Origin: Gracilaria gracilis
Lineage: Eukaryota; Rhodophyta; Florideophyceae; Gracilariales; Gracilariaceae
Assembly: GCA_030374805.1 (NCBI GenBank)
Contig: JARGSG010000036.1
Span: 310,001-374,000 of the forward strand
Reading direction: 5' to 3'
Length of the DNA: 64,000 nt
The notes beneath the pieces were generated by a model. The model worked only from the letters and a program-made list of their open reading frames with translations, did no database searches and was not told the origin of the DNA. Numbering within the stretch: the stretch's first letter is position 1; each line of letters begins with the position of its first letter. This document shows positions 9,393 through 20,284 of the stretch, in pieces. A program made the position numbers and the translations under genes.

Positions 9393-11768
9393 TCACTTGT
9401 CGAGCTTCTTCCTCACGGCTCGTTTCATGACCATTGAATGAATTCTGAACGCCAGCTCTGCTTCTGAGCCGTCATCATTCTTCGCATTGACGCCAATGTA
9501 CAGCAGTACTAATCCAACAATGTCAAGCTCAATGAGAGACAGGGCTTCAGGGATTCCTAAGCGTATTGGCCTCCCGAGGAACACGGAGACGTCCACCTGG
9601 GCATCTGCGTCCAGGTCGACAATCTTCCGAGCTCGTTTTGGGGTTACTGTACTATCACACATGACGTTTGATCCTGGATACTTTTCCTTGTATGCCTCAA
9701 TCGCAATTGACTTAACTTCTTCAAATACGTGCTTTTGAAACGATAGTCGAACTTTGTTCACGCCGTACTCTTCTCCAACCCAGTCACGAGGCTGGTGTTG
9801 TAAAATTACATTGTTCACTGGTACGTACGGAAGAGAGGTACCATCGGGATACTCCGGACTGATGTAGCAAAAGTCTTTTCGACTGGCTGGCATCCGAAGC
9901 GGTTCAAGAACTCTAAGATTGGCACTCAAAGAAGCAGTACCAAACCGAGATGCAACTGCTGCGAGTGGCTTCACAGCCAGAGCACCGTTTGTCACGTCGA
10001 TGTAATCACTACCCTTTCGTGCTTTCCAAGGTAAAACTTCTGCCGTTTGGCGACGCAAGGTGACAAATTCAATATTGTGCTGCTCGTCATCATCTTCCTC
10101 CCCCGAATCAGAGACGGAACTGCGTTTTTTGCGAATGACGCGGAAGACAGAGGAACATGACTCATAGTTCTGACCGCCAGCCTCGTAGATTTTCTGGGCA
10201 ACTTCATGAGGAGAATCACCGGGTTTTTGTACAACATCAGCTGCGAAGGGAAGGCTGACTATGGTTTTCAAGCGCGGTTGAGATGAGGAAGCAACAGGTT
10301 GTGTAGGAGAGTTGTATGGGTTCGGATCGACAACGTGTGTGGACGGCCCCCCTTCTTGATGTTGCTGGATTTCCTCTCCCACTTGTGGAGCAATGTTGTC
10401 GACATCTGGGCCTTCATGGCCTGAGGTATCACCGCTGTGATACTGATATTCCGAGTCGTCGGAAACGCCTTTTGAAGACATGGACTGGCGACGGACTTCC
10501 TCGGGAGCGTCTTGCGAAAGGTCATGTAGTTCGTCCGAATGGTCAACTTGTTCAGAGTGTTCTGGTTGGCCTTCACTCTGTTCCTGCTCGGTTCCCTCCG
10601 TGCCAGGCTTCACTTGTTTGGGTACGGTAGACGGGTCAAGCAAGGATGCTAATGGGGGCTCTTCATCGGAATGACGTTGAAGTGGTTCTGATGGCTCAGG
10701 GACCAAAACTCCCGTGAGGTGAGAAACATCCAAAGCTTCGTCGTCAAGCTGCGGTTCCTCATCATGAGACATCTGTTCCACGTGAGCGGTTGTATCGACA
10801 GCTGTAATAGATCGGGTTGCTTCGATATTGGCGCTGCCTTGAGACTGGGTCCTGTCCTCATCGGAGTGAATATCTTCGTGAGTGGGCTCTGCCTCATCGT
10901 GGCTTTCTTCCTCATGAAGCTCCGGCTGGGTGTGGTCGAATTGCGCTTCGTGTTGTTCAATGGGAGTAGGTCCCTCAGCACTGTACTCTCCCTCAGAAGG
11001 CTGTTCTTCTTCTTCTTCATGCACTGCGAGCTGCTCGTGTTCAGTGGGCACCGAACGCGTTACTTCCGGTTGTTGAGGGACAGGCGCTTCCATATCCTGC
11101 TCCTGGAGCTCGTGTGTGCTTCCCTCATTGTGATGAAGAGTTCGTTGAGCTTGTTCCGGCTCCGGCAACGGCTCGTGCAGTTGTTGGTGCTCCTCATGTT
11201 GCTGGGGTGCCAGAATGATTGCCTCACGCGTTTGAACAGCTTGCTGCTCGGCACTTTGGGCTTCAAGCTCCGGTTCACTGTCATGAGCAGTTTGTGCTTC
11301 CATGTGCTCAGCAGGCTGTTTGGTGGTTGGCTGCGTGGCTTCCTCTTCGGAAAGCGGGGCGTCTGAAACAACAGCTTCATCAGCGGTTGAGGATGGAGGC
11401 GACAGGGGGTTGTCATCATTGGCAGGCGGAGGACGCTGCGATTCAGCGTGGATATCGGCCAGAGCGGTGCGAACCGGAGAGGTGGCGATTGCATCGGCCG
11501 CTGGAGAAGCGTGATCCACAACCGGCTTGTACTGACGCTGAATGTCGCCAATTATGGCAGCCACATAGTCTCTAACCTCGCCGTCATAGCGATCACGAGC
11601 GGCCACATCGCGACGCAGCAGCTCCAGCGCGGCGTGCAACGCGGCTATCTGCGCATTGGCGTCGGCAAGCGCGGTGTGCAGTCGACCGTTCTCCTCCAGC
11701 AGCGCGTCGGTGAGCTTGTGCAGGTTGCGGAGCACTCCCTTGGTGGAGCGCTGCGCACTCACGGACAT
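9393..11768 (-). CDS. Unrecognised coiled-coil protein with acidic middle and compact C-terminal domain
   Basis: I do not recognise this gene. I prefer the ATG at 11,768 (791 residues). The frame runs to an ATG at 12,158, but the extra 130 residues are Arg/Pro/Ser-rich and come from CpG-rich promoter-like sequence. Residues ~1-60 form a leucine- and alanine-rich heptad coiled coil (MSVSAQRSTKG start, then LLEENGRLHTALADANAQIA). Residues ~90-520 are low-complexity, dominated by Glu, Gln, His, Ser and Pro. From ~560 there is a basic patch (VIRKKRSS) and an acidic patch, then a ~230-residue folded-looking domain with alternating hydrophobics, several Tyr/Pro pairs and a basic end (MVMKRAVRKKLDK). 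A nuclear scaffold or chromosome-associated protein is possible but unproven. It lies between a convergent Nramp gene and a divergent Mot1 gene. Confidence 0.75.
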   Translation of the reverse strand: MSVSAQRSTKGVLRNLHKLTDALLEENGRLHTALADANAQIAALHAALELLRRDVAARDRYDGEVRDYVAAIIGDIQRQYKPVVDHASPAADAIATSPVRTALADIHAESQRPPPANDDNPLSPPSSTADEAVVSDAPLSEEEATQPTTKQPAEHMEAQTAHDSEPELEAQSAEQQAVQTREAIILAPQQHEEHQQLHEPLPEPEQAQRTLHHNEGSTHELQEQDMEAPVPQQPEVTRSVPTEHEQLAVHEEEEEQPSEGEYSAEGPTPIEQHEAQFDHTQPELHEEESHDEAEPTHEDIHSDEDRTQSQGSANIEATRSITAVDTTAHVEQMSHDEEPQLDDEALDVSHLTGVLVPEPSEPLQRHSDEEPPLASLLDPSTVPKQVKPGTEGTEQEQSEGQPEHSEQVDHSDELHDLSQDAPEEVRRQSMSSKGVSDDSEYQYHSGDTSGHEGPDVDNIAPQVGEEIQQHQEGGPSTHVVDPNPYNSPTQPVASSSQPRLKTIVSLPFAADVVQKPGDSPHEVAQKIYEAGGQNYESCSSVFRVIRKKRSSVSDSGEEDDDEQHNIEFVTLRRQTAEVLPWKARKGSDYIDVTNGALAVKPLAAVASRFGTASLSANLRVLEPLRMPASRKDFCYISPEYPDGTSLPYVPVNNVILQHQPRDWVGEEYGVNKVRLSFQKHVFEEVKSIAIEAYKEKYPGSNVMCDSTVTPKRARKIVDLDADAQVDVSVFLGRPIRLGIPEALSLIELDIVGLVLLYIGVNAKNDDGSEAELAFRIHSMVMKRAVRKKLDK

Positions 11769-14397
11769 GAATGAACGCGGCGACAGCGCGAACGAACAGC
11801 TACGCGCGCGCGGGGGGGGGACAGCGACGTAACGGGGCGATGGTGCGCTGGGGCGGCGGCAACGGTCAGCGCTGCGTGCGACGAAGTTCGTCGTTCGTCG
11901 GACGAACGCAGTGGAGGTGGAGGTGGAGCGCGACAAGCCGAACAGACGCGGCGGAACGGACGCGCCGCAGTGGCGCGCATTTAATAGCTGCTGCTTGCGC
12001 CCGGCGCGTTGGGTCAGGCGTTCCGGCATGACATGGCGCGCAGCCGCGGCGGATCTGCGCACGGCGCATAGATACGCGCGGTGCAGCTGGCGAGGCGCGG
12101 GCGGCGTTTCGCCGCGTTTGATTGGGCGCGCATCAACTGGCACCGCGCCTGTCAGCATACGTGTACCGTTGTAGCTCTTTGCTCTACGCGCGCGCCGCGC
12201 TGATGATGCAGTCGCTTGCGCTCCACGGCTCCCCCCTTTCGCTGCGCGGCTGGCTGCTGCGCTCGCGCGCTTCCGCGTCGCCGCCTTGCGTTGAACAGCG
12301 CGCCTGTCGTGAGACGCGCTTCACTCTGTGGCTCATCCGTTCGTATCGTCCATGAGCGCATGTGACGAAAGCGCGGTTCATCATGCACTCACTTAAATTT
12401 TGTAACAACCGTACCATCAACACGCTGCTTCGCACCCATCGCGAGACATGGCGCGCAGTTTTCATTTGTTGTTCATACAACTCGCAACGCGGCAGCGGCG
12501 AAGCGGGCGGTTGTCGTCACCGCTCACGTTGAAAGCTTGGAGCGCTCCCCTTCTCATCACGCGCCGCAGTTTCTCACTACATGAGCGTTTCGCGTCTGCT
12601 TTTCTCGCAGACGTGCTTCCTCATTCCTTAGCTATCGTCATGAGTCGCAACGAATGACGCCTCTCAAGTGTCGCATCGCTCCACAATTGCACAATGCACA
12701 TGATGACATCAACCTCTGACGACAGCACGCTTGTTGTTCATCAATGGCTTCCCCCTTTTTCTCACGCAGCGCAACGCTGCTGCCGAGTAGCGCCAGAGCT
12801 GCCCATCACAACCGCTTCGTACTCACTCTTACGTAATCCTCAACCGTGGCTTCTGTTGTACTCCATCTGTTGTACTCCATCACATGCCCCTTTGCTTGTT
12901 GCTCCCACTTCATGCTCAGCATGGAATCATGATGAAAATCATCACTCGTCGTATGTGATTTGTTCCGTGCGTTAGTTTTGAAATTCTCTTGAGCGATGAG
13001 TCTAAACACACGGAGGCGAGTTGCATCGCTCGTAGGTTGCCCTTTCTTTCTACACGAAATGTTACTGTAGTTGTGACAGACAGTCCATCAAAAACATCTC
13101 TCCTGCCTTCCACGGCGCTCGTTCCTGTGCTTCTGATCTATCATGCACACTAGCTGCAGAAAGCCACAAATGGCGTCTAAACACCAGCAAGCAAGGAGAA
13201 CGTCCCACCGTGAAAAGATTTCGTTTCAAGTGAATCAAACCTGCGCACAGAGTGCACACGACAGCAGCAACTGCTATGGTTTGCAAGCTGATCACTTGTT
13301 GCTGGAGTCGAAACCTATTTTTACCTTGGCACAGCTGACTTCAACAGTCATCCTAAACTACCCTTGGTATCTATCTTCTGCTAGTTCAGTTGCGCCTGAA
13401 TAACATGGTGCAGATTGTGTTTGCAACGGTGGATAGGAGAAACTGTTTCGGTCTGTGCTGAGTCGGGAGTATCTGAATACAGACAGCTACTTGCTCTGCC
13501 TTATGGAAGTGTATTCTATTACGGACAAACTGATGCCTCGTTTCACGCAACGGCAAAAAGGTTTCTCTAGCGATACCTTGAAGCATCGGTTGGTCGCACG
13601 ATGTACAGAGAAAAGAGCAACAGAGTAGGAGGTGTCTAGGATATGTCGGGAGCCCTTAGTAGCGAAGATCGAAGAATCGAGGCCGCTGTGGTGGCTCCCT
13701 TACTGTCTGGGCGACAGGGAACGAGAGAAGGCCGTGAACCAGAATGAATAACCTGGTATGCGGACAGTCCCTAGCATTTTGAGTCGCCAAACGGGCGGCG
13801 AGCAAGCATAGTGGCACATGCTTGCGCGCAAGATTGGCGCGCAGCAACTTCGAAACCGGCCGCGAGAAAAGCGGGCTTGGAGTTGAGCCACAACCTTGAG
13901 GCAGGCATGTGCACCGCACTTGTAACTTTGCTACATGTTCGGAACCGAGCGTCCAGTTTGGGTTGAGAACTGGACTGAGAAAGAGACGGACGACATGATG
14001 GAGAGGTTTTCGTTTGACGATCGTTCGACCGGCCCGACCAACTTTGAACGCCCGCCGGCGGGAGCACTCGTATAAAAGGCGGATCAGCGTGAGCAATTGT
14101 ACACGTGTGCATGCTATTACACGGATGCCAGCAAATTAACCGAAATTTGAGCAACAAGGCGATGACAGCGCGCAGCAAATGGTCGCGAAGGAGCGCAAAC
14201 ACAGCCAGTGCGGGTGAAATTTGGGCAAATTCAAGCAAATGCGGGCGGCAGCGCCACGTGTGGGAGAAGGCAGCCGAGCAGCGCGCGCAGCACGTGCATT
14301 TAAGAAGCGCCCCTGCGCGCGATGGCAGCGCAGGTCGCACACATGCTGCCGCGCCCTGCGAACACATCGTGTTGGCCCCATCTTTTGCGTTTGCGCC
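11769..14397. other. Long divergent intergenic region
   Basis: This 2.6-kb gap separates two divergent genes. The first ~600 bp next to 11,768 are very GC- and CpG-rich and probably hold the promoter of the minus-strand gene. From 12.4 to 14.0 kb I see only short overlapping frames on both strands and nothing codon-biased. A consensus TATA box on the plus strand is listed separately. Confidence 0.5.
14071..14078 (+). promoter_or_regulatory. TATA box upstream of the Mot1/BTAF1 gene
   Basis: TATAAAAG lies 320 bp upstream of the Mot1 ATG on the coding strand, in GC-rich surroundings. A start site ~30 bp downstream would leave a 5' leader of about 295 nt. That leader contains an upstream ATG (14,111) opening a long overlapping frame, which weakens the case unless the real start is further downstream. 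Confidence 0.35.
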
Positions 14398-17300
14398 ATG
14401 GGAGGCAACAGTCTCAAAGGCGGCTCTACGCGCCTTGACGGGCTGCTCGCTCTGCTTCAGTCCGGCTCGAGCCATGGCGTACGTAAGATGGCCGCCGTTC
14501 AGGTCGGCGAATTGGTTGCCGCTCACCCGTCTGAGATACGCCCCGTGCTGCGTAAGGTCCGTCGCCTGTTGCGTTCCATCACGTGGGAGACTAGGGTTGC
14601 TGCTGGCGATGCTATTGCCAGGATTGCTGAAGCCTCTCCCCAGTTCCAACCGCGCATCTCTGCAACCAACAACCAACCTCAGCTCAATGATTCATCCGTC
14701 AAGGTCGAGCCTGCCAATGTCAGCGCTGACAATGTCAGGCCTCCCCAGCTTGTGCCGCCCAAGGTCGAGCCCGGTGTTGTTCCAATGCTGGTCGTCAGCG
14801 CCAATCATGATAATCCATCTACCTCCACTGCTCCTTCCACTCCTTCTGCCAAGCCGTCATCCATTCTACACAGTGGTTTGCGTTTCGCAAGTCTTGATAT
14901 CGACAGGCTTATGAACCACGGCGAGATGCTTTTCGGTTCTACTGGCGATGAATACGTTCCTGACCAAGCAGATATCGCTCAGCAGCGCGCTCGGCTTAGA
15001 GCTAATTTGGGTCTTGGCGGTCCACTTTCCACCGATGTCGATGCCTTGGGTGTGAATGATAATGATCTTGTCAACCAAAATTCAACCTCTTCATTACAAA
15101 TTTCTAACGGTGAGCACCACAGTAAAACAACTGCTGCGGCAGATGTTATTGATCAAATGTCAACTGGAAATATAAGCGCGAGAGAACGAAACAGATTGAA
15201 ACGCCTTAAACGACGGAAGGATCGCGACCGACCCGACTCCAGATGTTGGCGTCAGCCGAAGCGCCCGAGAACATCCGACGAGCAGCAATCTAATGTAGAA
15301 GCGGGCGCGCCTGAAACCTTCTCTCTGGCGGCCCTCGCTGCCGAAGGCGATGAAGAGGATGAAGCTTATGAGAGAGAATTTGGACCCGATTACTGGGATT
15401 TCCAGGCTACTTGCGAGGTACTCAAATCCAGTTTGCTCGAACCCTCCTGGGAGCTGCGTCATGGTGCAGCTATCGGCTTGCGAGAAATTCTAAAGACCCA
15501 CGCCTTCAGTGCAGGCCGTGTATCGCCTGGGCAGCAGGGTGATGAAGAAAACGCTCGATGGTTGGAGGACTTGTGTTGTCGCTTCTTGTGCGTGCTTGCC
15601 ATGGATCGTTTTGGTGACTTTGTTGGTGACGCTGTCGTCGCCCCTGTGCGGGAAACGGCCGCTATGGGAATCGGCGCTGCGTCACGTGCCATGTCGGATA
15701 GTTCAACAAGAACGCTCATAGACAGAGTGTTTTACCTTTTGAGAACGGACGGAAGCTCTGAATGGGAAGTAAGGCATGCATCTTTGCTTGGTGCTCGCTA
15801 CGTTTTGGCTGTTAAGCATAATATGGCGGATGAGCTGCTTCGTTTTTCTCTGCAGAGCATTACGGACGGTTTGCGGGACTCGGATGATGATGTGCGTGCT
15901 GTTGCGGCTGAAGCTTTGCTGCCGGTTGCGCCAAAGATTGTGAACTTCTTACCTGAGAAAGTGCCTAATCTTGTCACAATTCTATGGGAAGCATTGCTAG
16001 ACCTTGACGATATCAGCGCCTCGACTAGTAGTGTCTTCCGATTGCTTTCCAAGCTCGAAAGTCTGCCAGTGCCAGATGGCTACTCTTTCCTTTGGTTGCA
16101 GCCGAGTCAGCTCCTGGACATGTATGATTCGGACGATGATGGAATGCAGGACGTCGCTAATGCTTCTGCCACTGTTACACAGGCTTCTCAACAGGAGATT
16201 TCGAAGACTATGACGGAACTCGTCCCACGACTTTGGCCTTTTCTACGTCACAGCTCAAGAAACGTGAGAAGAGCTGCAATTAGCTTACTACAGACTCTCA
16301 CCGAAGGGTTCAGTGATGACGAACTTCTTCAATGGATTCAACCCCTATGCAGCGATCTGTTCATGCGGTTATTTCGAAACGTTTTGCTGGAGACCGAAGA
16401 CGACATTTTGGCGACTTCGATGAACATTTGGGATCGTATGCTAGCCATTTTTGCTAGGAATGCTTCATCGTTTGACGACTTGATACAAAATATTACCCCA
16501 ATGCTGGACCCCTGGATGCATTCGGGATCACAGGAGTCAAGAACGGAAGCTGCCTCTGGTCTCGACGATCACAAGACGAAAGTTAAGAGCAGTGCTATTG
16601 CGAGAAGAAGAAAGGCTGCAGCCACCCGAAGAGCCGAGAAAATGAAAGCTGCGAAGGGCAACAGAAGTATAATCCCCCAGACGATTCATGACGGGGACTC
16701 GGCTCCAGCTGTGGAAGGTCCTTACGACTTTTCCGTAATGCACGCACAGGTTGCCCATGCCCTTGGCTCTTTGGCTGTACGCTGGCCGAGAAATGATAAC
16801 ACGCTCAATTCACTCCTGCTTAAGTACGCTCAAAGCCATTGCGCAAGAGCTCGACAACTCGCTTTCCAGGTGTGCGAGAAATGGTCACTGATATCGAACA
16901 CGCCAAACTTTTGCATACCAGACCCTATCTTCAAGACGCTCCAAGGTGTCCTCCTATCGGACACGGGCTTCCTATACACCGAGATGGGTTTGTCTGCAGC
17001 CCCACTTTTCAACGACACAAAGGCGTTCCTGGAAGCTGTTCCCAAGAACTTAGGCTCCTTTGGGAACCACATTGCCAGAGTCAAACGGAACTGCCAGGAG
17101 GGTAAGCGTTTCGTTGGACAGTCGAACGTTGCCCAGGCGGCCACCATTGCAAGAGAGGTTCTGAAAGACATGAGTCATATCAATTCCGATGAAGTGTGGA
17201 AGTCTATTTTCATGGACTTGAAAAGGTCAGGTATGCAGAAGCGCAGATTAGAGTCCATATCAGCGCTAAGAGAGCGATTGCGCCAGTCTATAACCTATTT

Positions 17301-20088
17301 GGCGGATCGCGAAGCAGATCTCATTGTTTCAACCTCTGCCTACGCAGTGGCTGCCATCGTGGTCAATACCGGCGTCGCCCTTCCTCCAAAGGTTGGACCT
17401 TACATCAAGGCATTAATGGCTGCCTTGCGACAGAACTCTAACAGACATGTCCAAGCACATGCTGCTGAGGCGATTTCAAGGTTAGCTTTTCGCATGACTG
17501 CGTGTGACTTGAAAAAGCCGGTCATGATTATGATCAAGAACTTGGTGAAGTATTTGACCACGGAGCATGAAACTAGTGAAGAAGAAGTCGTCGCATCCAT
17601 GAAGTCGTCAGAAAGATGTAGATTGCTCCAGAGTGCTCTCCCTCAAAGGGGTTCATTGTTTGCTTTCCGTGCTCTCTGCATTCAGTTTGGTGAAACTATG
17701 TTCTCTGCTTTACCGTCGCTTTGGAGTCGAATCAATGATCCACTTTGTGGTTCAAAGAACCCTGGTGCAGGGGATAGCGTGGGGGAGGCAATGCAGATCT
17801 TGCGCGCCCTTGTTATCCATATCAGCGCACAGCTACATTCCGCTATCATCAGACTGATCACTCCAATCATCAAATTCTGTGCAGCTCCAAGCGATAGATA
17901 CAAGGATATTGCTCCACGTTGCCTTGCTGACTTGGTCACTTCGATTCCAGGCGAGGGAATGCACAAAGTTATAACAGACTTGGTGCCTTTACTATCTGGG
18001 TATCAAATGGACAAAGATGCTGATCGTCTTGCTCGCCGTGGAGCTGCAAGCGCTCTTCGGGCTGTGGTGAGTGCTCTCGGCACCAAAGTAATTCCATACG
18101 CTGCGTTCCTTATTGTACCAATGATGACTCGAATGGTCGACGAAGATGAAACTGTTCGTGAGTCAGCGGCATGGGTTTTTGGCACCCTAGTTCGATTGAT
18201 GCCTTTGGAAGGAGGTGCCCCAGATGATCCTACAATGAGCGAATCCATGAGTCGTGAAAGAGAAGAAGCCCGCAGTTTTCTTGGTCAGCTACTTGGAAAT
18301 GAACCCCGATCCCACTACGAGTTACCGGTGTCAATTGGTGATGACATACGCCTACGGAAGTATCAGCAAGAATGTCTCGATTGGCTTGCCTTCCTTGGTA
18401 AATATGGGCTACACGGGGCGCTGTGTGATGACATGGGATTGGGGAAGACGTTGATGACTCTCTGTATCATGACAGGAGACTATGTCACAAATAAGAGGAA
18501 CAACCATCACCTCCCAGCATTGGTTGTTTGCCCGAGTACAATTGTTGCCCACTGGGTTCAGGAAGCCGAAAGGTTTTTCGGTCATGTTTTGCGGGGTGTT
18601 GTGCACTACGCTGGTCTTCCCAAGGCTCGTGCACGATTGAGAAGTCATGTTAGCCTCCATGAGTCTGCTCTCGTTGTGACCAGCTATGACATCCTTGGAA
18701 ACGATCTTCGCTTCTTTGAGAACATTCGATGGAACTATGTGGTCCTAGATGAAGGCCATGTGATCAAGAACGCCAAGACAAAAGCTGCCAGGGCGGTTCG
18801 GAGCTTATCCTCCAATCACAGACTAATCTTAACAGGAACGCCTATTCAGAACTCAGTTATCGAGCTTTGGGCAATGTTTGACTTTCTCATGCCAGGTTTC
18901 CTTGGCAGTGAGAGGAGCTTTAAGGAAACATACGCCAAACCAATAATGGCATCCAGGGAAGGGAAGGGCAGCGAAGCCGACCAGGAGAGAGGTATGGCAG
19001 CGACTGAAGCGCTGCATAGGCAGGTTTTGCCGTTTGTACTGCGACGTCTAAAGGATGATGTGCTAGCGGAGCTTCCACCCAAGATCATGCAGGATTATTA
19101 TTGTAATATGACAGCAATCCAGCTGAGACTCTACGAAGACTTCGCATCGGAGGTGTCTGGCAGCTCGGAAATGAAATCCATATCCGGTCAGAGGGAAGTG
19201 AAGAAAGAAACGAAGAGCCATGTATTCCAAGCCCTCTCGTATTTGCGCCGTTTGTGCAGTCATCCGAAGCTTGTTCTTTCACCAAATCATCCTGAGTATG
19301 CCTCTGTTCAACATACTCTCAAATCTCAAGGGCAGTCAGTTGACGATATTGAGTCCAGCGCGAAGCTGGTAGGATTGCGGAATATTTTGCATGAATGTGG
19401 TATAGGGCTTCCCGATTTGTCGATGAAGGACTCTGGTGGTCATCGTGTGCTCATTTTCGCACAACTGAAACAAATGCTTGACATTGTTGAGAGAGACCTT
19501 TTCGCTGTGCATATGCCCAATGTTACCTACATGCGTCTTGACGGGTCTGTGGAAGCAACCAAGCGTCAAGGCATTGTCACTAGATTCAATGCTGATCCGA
19601 CCATTGATTGTCTCTTGCTTACGACTCATGTGGGTGGTCTTGGTCTCAATCTTACTGGCGCCGATACTGTCATATTCCTTGAGCACGACTGGAATCCGAC
19701 GAAGGATCTTCAGGCGATGGATCGAGCTCACAGATTGGGTCAAAAACGTACTGTCAATGTCTACAGACTTATCACTCGAGGAACTCTGGAGGAGAAGATC
19801 ATGAGTATTCAGAAGTTCAAGACTCATGTTGCCAACACAGTGGTGAATAGAGACAACTCTAACTTACAAAGCATGAACACTGAAGATCTCTTTGACTTGT
19901 TCAAAGTTGACAATGCGGAGGCTGCTGCTGAGAATCAGTCATCTGCAGATATCAATGTTGGCACAGGAAAGGGTATGAAAGCTGCCCTGGCTGGTTTGGG
20001 GGAGTTATGGGAAGAGAAACAGTACGAAGACGAATACAACATGGACAATTTCCTTGCCGGAATGGAACCCTCAGGGAAAGAGAGTTAA
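14398..20088 (+). CDS. MOT1: TATA-binding-protein-associated SNF2 ATPase Mot1/BTAF1
   Basis: I start at the ATG at 14,398, which has a good eukaryotic context (GCGCCATGG); the longer frame upstream starts at TTG and encodes Arg/Ala-rich shadow. The product is 1,896 residues, close to yeast Mot1 and human BTAF1. The N-terminal two thirds are HEAT-like helical repeats that bind TBP, with an acidic/basic linker (KRLKRRKDRDR) near residues 260-290. The C-terminus is a Swi2/Snf2 motor: motif I DDMGLGKT (~1,343-1,350), motif II DEGH (~1,451), motif III LTGTPIQNS, and motif VI HRLGQKRTVNVYR (~1,778). Mot1 uses ATP to remove TBP from TATA DNA and redistributes it genome-wide, in the nucleus. It is convergent with the ArgJ gene, 196 bp apart. 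There is no sign of introns or damage. Confidence 0.95.
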   Translation: MGGNSLKGGSTRLDGLLALLQSGSSHGVRKMAAVQVGELVAAHPSEIRPVLRKVRRLLRSITWETRVAAGDAIARIAEASPQFQPRISATNNQPQLNDSSVKVEPANVSADNVRPPQLVPPKVEPGVVPMLVVSANHDNPSTSTAPSTPSAKPSSILHSGLRFASLDIDRLMNHGEMLFGSTGDEYVPDQADIAQQRARLRANLGLGGPLSTDVDALGVNDNDLVNQNSTSSLQISNGEHHSKTTAAADVIDQMSTGNISARERNRLKRLKRRKDRDRPDSRCWRQPKRPRTSDEQQSNVEAGAPETFSLAALAAEGDEEDEAYEREFGPDYWDFQATCEVLKSSLLEPSWELRHGAAIGLREILKTHAFSAGRVSPGQQGDEENARWLEDLCCRFLCVLAMDRFGDFVGDAVVAPVRETAAMGIGAASRAMSDSSTRTLIDRVFYLLRTDGSSEWEVRHASLLGARYVLAVKHNMADELLRFSLQSITDGLRDSDDDVRAVAAEALLPVAPKIVNFLPEKVPNLVTILWEALLDLDDISASTSSVFRLLSKLESLPVPDGYSFLWLQPSQLLDMYDSDDDGMQDVANASATVTQASQQEISKTMTELVPRLWPFLRHSSRNVRRAAISLLQTLTEGFSDDELLQWIQPLCSDLFMRLFRNVLLETEDDILATSMNIWDRMLAIFARNASSFDDLIQNITPMLDPWMHSGSQESRTEAASGLDDHKTKVKSSAIARRRKAAATRRAEKMKAAKGNRSIIPQTIHDGDSAPAVEGPYDFSVMHAQVAHALGSLAVRWPRNDNTLNSLLLKYAQSHCARARQLAFQVCEKWSLISNTPNFCIPDPIFKTLQGVLLSDTGFLYTEMGLSAAPLFNDTKAFLEAVPKNLGSFGNHIARVKRNCQEGKRFVGQSNVAQAATIAREVLKDMSHINSDEVWKSIFMDLKRSGMQKRRLESISALRERLRQSITYLADREADLIVSTSAYAVAAIVVNTGVALPPKVGPYIKALMAALRQNSNRHVQAHAAEAISRLAFRMTACDLKKPVMIMIKNLVKYLTTEHETSEEEVVASMKSSERCRLLQSALPQRGSLFAFRALCIQFGETMFSALPSLWSRINDPLCGSKNPGAGDSVGEAMQILRALVIHISAQLHSAIIRLITPIIKFCAAPSDRYKDIAPRCLADLVTSIPGEGMHKVITDLVPLLSGYQMDKDADRLARRGAASALRAVVSALGTKVIPYAAFLIVPMMTRMVDEDETVRESAAWVFGTLVRLMPLEGGAPDDPTMSESMSREREEARSFLGQLLGNEPRSHYELPVSIGDDIRLRKYQQECLDWLAFLGKYGLHGALCDDMGLGKTLMTLCIMTGDYVTNKRNNHHLPALVVCPSTIVAHWVQEAERFFGHVLRGVVHYAGLPKARARLRSHVSLHESALVVTSYDILGNDLRFFENIRWNYVVLDEGHVIKNAKTKAARAVRSLSSNHRLILTGTPIQNSVIELWAMFDFLMPGFLGSERSFKETYAKPIMASREGKGSEADQERGMAATEALHRQVLPFVLRRLKDDVLAELPPKIMQDYYCNMTAIQLRLYEDFASEVSGSSEMKSISGQREVKKETKSHVFQALSYLRRLCSHPKLVLSPNHPEYASVQHTLKSQGQSVDDIESSAKLVGLRNILHECGIGLPDLSMKDSGGHRVLIFAQLKQMLDIVERDLFAVHMPNVTYMRLDGSVEATKRQGIVTRFNADPTIDCLLLTTHVGGLGLNLTGADTVIFLEHDWNPTKDLQAMDRAHRLGQKRTVNVYRLITRGTLEEKIMSIQKFKTHVANTVVNRDNSNLQSMNTEDLFDLFKVDNAEAAAENQSSADINVGTGKGMKAALAGLGELWEEKQYEDEYNMDNFLAGMEPSGKES

Positions 20089-20284
20089 CATTGTGTATCG
20101 AGTACTGTGTAGAGAGCATGGTGCTTATTTCAAGTTGGGGAAGATACGCTCGCCTCGAACGTTTTCTTTCGAGTTAACACGCTAACTTACTAACGAGCGC
20201 CGCAAGTGATGGCGACTCTTTCCGGCATTAACATAAAATCAATCTAACTTCCGATGCTGTTAAAACTATAGCTGCGAACTTGTG

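Noticed and set aside
9393..11768. Naming the unknown protein a shugoshin or kinetochore protein
   Set aside because: Only the general layout fits; no conserved motif was found.
11772..12158. Upstream extension of the unrecognised 791-residue protein
   Set aside because: It has an ATG, but the residues are Arg/Pro/Ser-rich and derive from CpG-rich promoter-like DNA; the coiled coil begins right after the later ATG.
14105..14914. 269-codon plus-strand frame overlapping the Mot1 start
   Set aside because: It lies in another phase across clear Mot1 HEAT-region coding sequence and has no recognisable domain.
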